Source: Paulinella micropora (lineage: Eukaryota > Cercozoa > Imbricatea > Euglyphida). From it: DNA of 37,121 bases. Positions 30,692 through 37,121 of this stretch are shown here, piece by piece. Both the position numbers and the translations under genes were made by a program. Under the pieces are notes generated by a model. That model saw nothing but the letters and a program-made list of their open reading frames with translations, was not told the DNA's origin and did no database searches. Within the stretch, counting starts at the first letter, position 1, and each line of letters opens with the position of its first letter. The stretch lies in contig BJOX01000085.1 in the NCBI GenBank assembly GCA_009731375.1, forward strand, positions 1,035,715 to 1,072,835. Reading direction: 5' to 3'.

Positions 30692-32110
30692 TCGTTGTCG
30701 TAAGGGTATACGTAGCAGTCGTACGCGTTGTCGTACCAGGGATGAGGTAAACATGACAGAACAGAAACAACAATAAGAACTACCACCATCAAAATCACAA
30801 TCATAATACCAAATGTGGCCGTTTGCTTCAGACTTCGAAGAAGCTCTCAATTTGGAATCATTGATTCAACAAATAGACAAACAACAAACAAATGAACAAC
30901 TTTGCTTCTGACAGGAAAGCACATTGTCAAACAGATTTACAAACCAGCACGAGACGCGAACCCGGCATATGATAACAACAGCAACAAAACAACAGCAACA
31001 AAACATCAGCATCCACCTGGACACAATCAAACCCACGAACACGAGAGGGGTAAATAACAAGGTCAATACGACGATGCTCATGCTCATAGAGGCGCGGCTC
31101 CCGGCAGCTAGGAATTCCTACAGTGATCTTGGTATCAGTGAAAATCGAGTTGACAACTGAGTCATGCTTCAAGGTGTCCGACGCACTACGCAAACAACCC
31201 ATGTAAGCTGCAGCATGAACTTCAAGATCAGGAGAGCGAAAGGGAGTGCCGCACTAAAACAGCTGAGAGACCGAAAGGATACAGGAACTATGTGGCTAGA
31301 CGAAGCGGAAAGAACAGGAAGGGCAGAAACACAAAGAGAGAGCAGAGGAATGCGGAAAGAGACCACAAGAGCAAGAGAAGGAGAGGGAGAGATCTAGAGG
31401 AACCACCATGAGGTGGGGCAGAAAGGTGCACGTGAGAGAAGTGGCAAGACACACGCGGGCATTTGCTATGAATATGATGAGGAAGGCCAGCGGGACAAAG
31501 TTCCAAACAATCAGGCGGACAGAAGGCAGAGAGACGTAAGGAAGACACAGATAGGAGTCAACAATGCCAGCGCGCCGTTGAGCCATAAGATCCCTGCAGA
31601 TCAGCGAGGCGGTAGATAGGATCAACCGGTGGACAAGTCAAGGGGATAGACGCTTCTTGCCCTGGCACGTAACACGAACACGGTAACGAAGAGAGGAAGA
31701 GCAATCAAGGTAGACCCAAACAAAGTGCCGCACGTGAAGAGAGATGTAAAGCGTGCTCTCTTTTTTTATTGCGTTTTGCCAATTTTTATTGGATGCGAAA
31801 ACTTCAGCATTGGCAAGAGCATAGTTACGGCTGTGCGTGCCACCTGGCCTGCGCCACTTCATTCGTCATTTTTGTGGCTTACCGAAGTTTTTTTTTCTTC
31901 TCTCCCCTTAGGTGGACATGAAGAACAATTGCACTTCCTTGGTTAACTTGATGGATGTCACTTAAGACACTGTGATGGACCGGCAAGTGACGAGATTGAA
32001 CACTTGGAACACATTCTATTTGCTCTTATCACTTTTCTGGCGCGAACTAGTTACAAGTTGACCCTCACCACAGAAAAACGAGGACGATGCATGTAATAGG
32101 AAAGCTGGCG
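30692..32110. other. Low-repeat region with broken coding-like stretches
   Basis: Several + strand frames of 45 to 80 codons follow each other (about 30924-31160, 31164-31397, 31410-31520 and 31560-31680), with Arg/Glu/Lys-rich composition and frame changes between them. A pyrimidine run ending CCCCTTAG at about 31885-31911 looks like a splice acceptor. It is followed by a short frame starting at the ATG at 31918. I cannot build a gene from these parts; degraded exons or chance are both possible. Confidence 0.35.
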
Positions 32111-32129
32111 TGATGTAAGTGTAATGTTT

Positions 32130-32613
32130 CTATGTATGCATGTATGTATGTATGTACGTATGTATGTATGTATGTATGTATGTGTGTATGTATGAGTACT
32201 TGTATGTATGTATGTATTTACATACATGCATGACGTATGTATGTGCATTATGTATGTATGTATGTATGTATGTAATGTATGTATGTATGTATGTATGTAT
32301 GTATGTATGTACATTATGTATGTATGTACATTATGTATGTATGTATGCATGTATGTATGTATGTGTGTATGTATGTATGCATGTATGTATGTATGTATGT
32401 ATGTATGACATATGTATGTATTTGTGACATATGTATGTATATATGTATGTATGCATGTATGTATGTATGTATGTATGTATGTATGTATGTATGTATGCAT
32501 GCATGCATGCATGCATGCATGTATTTATGTATGTATCTATGTACATATGTATGTACATATGTATGTATGTATATGTATGTATGTATATGTATGTATGTAT
32601 GTATGTATGTAAC

Positions 32614-32644
<31 letters not shown>

Positions 32645-32897
32645 TGTACATTATGTATGAATGTATGTATGTATGTATGTATGTATGTACGTATGTATAC
32701 ATACGTATGTATGTACGTATGTATGTATATATGTATGTATGTATGTATATATGTACATATGTATGTATGTGTGTGTGTGTGTGTTTGTATGTATGTATGT
32801 ATGTATGTGTGTATGTATGTATGTATGTATGTATGGAATGGTATGGTATGGTATGGTATGGTGTATGGTATGGTATGGTATGGTATGGTATGGTATT

Positions 32898-32930
<33 letters not shown>

Positions 32931-33111
32931 ATGTGTGCATGTCTGTATGTCTGTATGTCTGTATGTCTGTATGTATGTATGTATCTATGTACGTATGTAA
33001 TTATGTATGTAATGTATGTATGTAATGTATGTATGTAATGTATGTATGTAAGTATGTCTGTATGTATGTCTGTATGTAGTCTGTATGTATGTCTGTATGT
33101 ATGTATGTCTG

Positions 33112-33142
<31 letters not shown>

Positions 33143-34330
33143 TGTATGTATGTAATGTATGCATGTATGTATGCATGTATGCATGTGATGCATGCATGCA
33201 TGCATGCATGTATGCATGTATGTATGTATGCATGTATGTATGTATGTATGCATGTATGTATGTATGCATGTAAGTATGTATGTATGTATGTATGCATGTA
33301 GGTAGGTAGGTATGTATGTATGTAGGTATGAATGTATGAATGTATGAATGTATGTATGTATGTATGTATGTATGTAGGTATGTATGTATGTAGGTATGTA
33401 GGTATGTAGGTATGTATGTATGTATGTATGTATTTATGTATGTATGTGTGTATGTGTATGTATGTGTGTGTATGTGTGTGTGTATGTATGTATGTATGTA
33501 TGTATGTATATATGTATGTATGTATGTATCATGCATGTATGTATGTATGTATGTATGTATGTATGTATGTATGTACGTACGTACGTACGTAGTATGTATG
33601 TATGTATGCATGTATGTATGTATGTATGTATGTATGCATGCATGTATGTATGTATGTATGTATGTATGTATTTATGTATGTATGTATGTATGTATGTATT
33701 TATGTATATATGTATGTATGTATGTATCTGTGTATACATGTGTGTGTGTGTGTGTTCTGTCTGTCTGTCTTTAGTGTCTGTATGTATGTATGTATATATG
33801 TATATATGTATGTATGTATGCATATATGTATGTATGTATGCATATGTGTATGTATGTATGCATGTATGTATTTTATGTATGTATGTGTGTATGCATGTGT
33901 GTGTGTGTGTATGTGTGTTCTCCGTTTCTCTGTCTGTCTGTCTGTATGTACGTATGTATGTATGTGTATGTATGTATGTATGTATGTATATATGTATGTA
34001 TGTGTGTATGTGTGCATGCATGTGTGTGTGTGTGTGTTCTCTGTCTGTCTGCCTGTCTGTATCTCTCTATCTCTGTATCTCTGTATCTCTGTATCTTTGT
34101 CACTGTATCTCTTCTTTTTATGTATATCTGTGTGTCTGTGTGCTCTGTATGCATGAGTGTATGCTATATATATGTATGTATGTCTGTCTGTTGTATATAT
34201 GTCTGTCTGTTTGTCTATATCTCTGTATCTCTTCTTTGTCGTGTGTCTCTGTGTCTGTGTGTCTGTATGCTTGAATGTATGCTACATGTATGTATGTATG
34301 TATGTACGTATGTACGTATGTATGTATGTA
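32130..34330. repeat. Long (ATGT)n array with (GGTAT)n and (CTGT)n blocks
   Basis: About 2.2 kb of TATG repeats. A GGTAT pentamer block lies at about 32835-32895 and (CTGT)n at 32898-32930. GCATGC runs occur near 32497-32521 and 33187-33210. From about 33740 to 34290 a higher-order pattern appears: (TATG)n, (TG)n, then TCTGTCTGTCTG and CTGTATCTCT, repeated three to four times. No real gene is present. Confidence 0.97.
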
Positions 34331-34857
34331 TGCAATGTAATGTAATGTAATCTAATCTAATCTAATCTAATCTAATCTAATCTAATCTAATGTAATGTAA
34401 TGTAATGTCATGTCATGTCATGTAATGTAATGTGATGTAACGTAATGTAACGTATGTATGTATGTTATGTATGTATGTTATGTATGTATGTTATGTATGT
34501 ATGTTATGTATGTATGGTATGTATGTATGTATGTTTGCATGTTTATGTATGTATGTATGTATGTATGTATGTGTGTATGTATGTATTTATGTATGTATGT
34601 ATGCACATATGTACATACGTATGTAATGTAATGTAATGTAATGTAATATAATGTAATGTAATGTAATGTAATGTAATGTAATGTAATGTAATATAATGTA
34701 ATGTACTTTGTGTTATGTTATGTTATTTAATGTAATGTTATATAATGTTATGCAATGTTATGCAATGTTATGTAATGTTATGTAATGTTATGTAATGTTA
34801 TGCAATGTTATGCAATGTTATGCAATGTTATGCAATGTATGTATGTCATGTAATGTC
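34331..34857. repeat. Pentanucleotide arrays TGTAA / TCTAA / TGTTA
   Basis: Blocks of (TGTAA)n, (TCTAA)n, (TGTAA)n and (TGTCA)n run to about 34455. A short ATGT stretch follows, then (TGTAA)n from 34623 and ATGTT or ATGCA variants from about 34710. Variants occur in blocks and are not scattered. Confidence 0.95.
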
Positions 34858-35036
34858 ATCCCGGGGGGAGGGCCCCCCCCTCTCCCCGTCGACAGGGTAC
34901 GTTAAATTGCCGGAGGTACCGGCAAGTACTCCCAAAAAAACAAGGAATGTTTGGCATTCAGGACACTCCCCTAACGCAAATGTTTGCGTGACTTCCAAAA
35001 CATTATATCAACATCAACATCGAGTCTAGGGCTGTC
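34858..35036. other. Unique island inside the pentamer array
   Basis: About 180 bp with a GC-rich start (CGGGGGGAGGGCCCCCCCC), a short inverted repeat (CCGGAGGTACCGG, 34911-34923) and no gene. The same pentamer array resumes on its other side, so this could be an insertion. Confidence 0.6.
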
Positions 35037-35301
35037 ATGTAATGTAATGTAATGTAATGTAATGTAATATAATATAATGTAATATAATGTAATGTATGTA
35101 ATGTATGTAATGTATGTAATGTATGTATGTACGTATATACGTATATTATGTATGTATGTATGTATGTATGTATGTATGTATTTATGTATTTATGTATTTA
35201 CGTATGCATGTATGTATTTACGTATGTATGCTTGTGTGTATGTTAGTTTATATTTTATTAAGTTTGACAAGGATATGTGTTGTGTGTGTGTGTGTGTGTG
35301 T
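35037..35301. repeat. (TGTAA)n, (ATGT)n and (GT)n tracts
   Basis: The pentamer resumes at about 35038, passes to ATGT from 35100 and ends in (GT)n at 35277-35301. Confidence 0.95.
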
Positions 35302-35372
35302 AGATGGACAAGGAGACAGAACAAGATGGTAGTCAAAGCCTGCTGGTGGACGGGCAGGACAGATCGGAAGAA

Positions 35373-35391
35373 GAAGTATCTATCTATCTAC

Positions 35392-35472
<81 letters not shown>

Positions 35473-35497
35473 CATCTATCTATCTATCCATCCATCC

Positions 35498-35577
<80 letters not shown>

Positions 35578-35646
35578 CTGTCACAGCAAAATCAACGGGC
35601 CTAAGTTCAACAACATGATTCTAGAGGTATCTATCTATCTATCTAC

Positions 35647-35740
<94 letters not shown>

Positions 35741-35802
35741 GTCTGTCTGTCTGTCTGTCTGTCTACCTACCTACCTACCTACCTACCTACCTACCTACCT
35801 AC

Positions 35803-35849
<47 letters not shown>

Positions 35850-36087
35850 NNNNNNNNNNNNNNNNNNNNNNNNNNNNNNNNNNNNNNNNNNNNNNNNNNN
35901 NNNNNNNNNNNNNNNNNNNNNNNNNNNNNNNNNNNNNNNNNNNNNNNNNNNNNNNNNNNNNNNNNNNNNNNNNNNNNNNNNNNNNNNNNNNNNNNNNNNN
36001 NNNNNNNNNNNNNNNNNNNNNNNNNNNNNNNNNNNNNNNNNNNNNNNNNNNNNNNNNNNNNNNNNNNNNNNNNNNNNNNNNNNNNNN

Positions 36088-36161
<74 letters not shown>
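35373..36161. repeat. (CTAT)n, (CTGT)n, (CTAC)n and (CT)n tracts with a 238-N gap
   Basis: (CTAT)n lies at 35373-35575, then about 50 bp of unique DNA. (CTAT)n at 35628-35740 passes through (CTGT)n and (CTAC)n back to (CTAT)n, N runs from 35850 to 36087, and (CT)n ends at 36161. The sequence reads (CTAT)n on one side of the gap and (CT)n on the other. Confidence 0.97.
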
Positions 36162-36165
<4 letters not shown>

Positions 36166-36347
36166 CATAGTCCGCAGAAGACGCCATAGCTATCTCACCT
36201 ACACCTCGTAGCGGCATCATCTCTACCACTACCATCACTACCACTACCACTACCATCACTACCACTACCACTACCATTCACCCTATTCCTACTCGGGCCG
36301 GGCCCGCCCCTGCTTTGGCCAACGCGGACCTCAAATCTCCCGTCAGG
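36162..36347 (+). other. Thr/Pro-rich open stretch with (ACTACC)n
   Basis: One frame is open from 36171 and reads as Ser/Thr/Ile-rich, then Pro/Ala-rich, up to the CTAT tract. It includes a CACTAC/CATCAC hexamer-like repeat at about 36217-36275. It may be coding sequence interrupted by the repeat insertion at 36348-36574, but there is no independent support. Confidence 0.25.
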
Positions 36348-36574
<227 letters not shown>

Positions 36575-36635
36575 GGTGGTCCAGCTGTTGGCGCGCCACC
36601 GCAGACCAGAAACGGTGGTACAGCTTCTGCAACTG

Positions 36636-36667
36636 TTGTTGTTGTTGTTGGTGGTGGTGGTGCTGGT

Positions 36668-36707
<40 letters not shown>

Positions 36708-36731
36708 TTGTTGTTGTTGTTGTTGTTGTTG
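36636..36731. repeat. (GTT)n / (CAA)n trinucleotide tract
   Basis: About 30 GTT or near-GTT units including a GGT block. On the minus strand it reads as poly-Gln with a His run, in a 63-codon frame (36570-36761). A poly-Q coding exon is possible, but flanking support is weak. Confidence 0.85.
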
Positions 36732-36970
36732 TACTGTCCGCCACTTCCTATCCTGCCCCACTCCCTCCTGTAGCCTTTACTGTAGCTATTGTAACTGTTA
36801 CTGTTTATAACTGTTGGCTGCCTGTGGTAGCCCTTGCTCTCCCAAGCACCCTCCTTCAGCTCTTACTGTCCTGTTACTGTCCTTACGTAGCCGTGGCTCC
36901 TGCTCCAATCCCTCCTATAGCCTTTGGAATTCCCCTGGACCCCCCTCCAGCCCCTGTCACCGGTTTGAGC
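36732..36970. other. C/T-rich unique stretch
   Basis: A + strand frame rich in Val, Ala, Pro and Leu stays open here, with repeated GTAGCC and TACTGT words. I regard it as low-complexity DNA; no gene is recognised. Confidence 0.45.
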
Positions 36971-37008
36971 CACACACACACACACACACAAACACACACA
37001 CGCACACG

Positions 37009-37070
<62 letters not shown>

Positions 37071-37086
37071 TGTGGGGGGTGGGGGG

Positions 37087-37121
<35 letters not shown>
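36971..37121. repeat. (CA)n, (TA)n and terminal poly-G
   Basis: (CA)n to about 37031, (TA)n to about 37070, then a G run with three other bases to the last base of the window. Confidence 0.97.

Noticed and set aside
31409-31680. Faint resemblance of broken frames to a small basic nucleic-acid-binding (Alba-like) domain
   Set aside because: The similar pieces are in different frames and the match is limited to a few residues.
35361-35371. Eleven bases identical to the start of a common sequencing adapter
   Set aside because: The match stops after 11 bases and the next bases do not follow the adapter, so chance is as likely as contamination.

Overview
This window is eukaryotic nuclear DNA made almost entirely of mobile-element remains and simple repeats. 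I see no intact host gene, no rRNA, no convincing tRNA and no CRISPR array. The host lineage cannot be fixed from the sequence. A Ty3-type retroelement, a LINE with a restriction-like endonuclease, and very dense di- and tetranucleotide arrays would fit several algal, protist or invertebrate genomes. Nine runs of N show it is a draft scaffold.

Region 1 (1 to about 13.8 kb) is the internal part of one very large, damaged Ty3/gypsy-type LTR retrotransposon on the + strand. In order it carries a leader, a Gag-like region with Pro/Ser repeats and a CCCH-type zinc finger, and a repeat-bearing linker. Then come aspartic protease, reverse transcriptase, RNase H and integrase (HHCC, D,D35E, GPY/F), followed by an unfamiliar C-terminal extension. 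About 800 bp later a long third reading frame begins with a membrane segment and contains a Cys/His motif. Polypurine tracts near 13.54 and 13.80 kb suggest the start of a 3' LTR near 13.81 kb; no 5' LTR lies in the window. The frame is broken by several indels and stops. Two of the apparent breaks are probably unmerged contig overlaps at 10-N gaps.

Region 2 (13.8 to 23.2 kb) holds a 297-bp palindromic element, then a field of microsatellites. Within it lie a composite array with a repeated 31-bp core and a 5'-truncated LINE remnant (zinc knuckle plus PD-(D/E)XK endonuclease) inserted against an (ATCT)n tract.

Region 3 (23.2 to 28.1 kb) is mostly (ACAT)n/(ATGT)n DNA. It changes strand several times and is punctuated by two further families of short conserved cores.

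Region 4 (28.1 to 32.1 kb) is the main low-repeat island. It holds a second copy of the palindromic element and a tandem array of four hairpin-forming units, followed by coding-like but broken sequence.

Region 5 (32.1 to 37.1 kb) returns to tetra- and pentanucleotide arrays, a trinucleotide GTT/CAA tract and a terminal poly-G run.

The best candidates for something undescribed are the third frame and CCCH-bearing Gag of the large retroelement, the paired palindromic elements, the four-unit hairpin array, and the microsatellite/core composite repeats.
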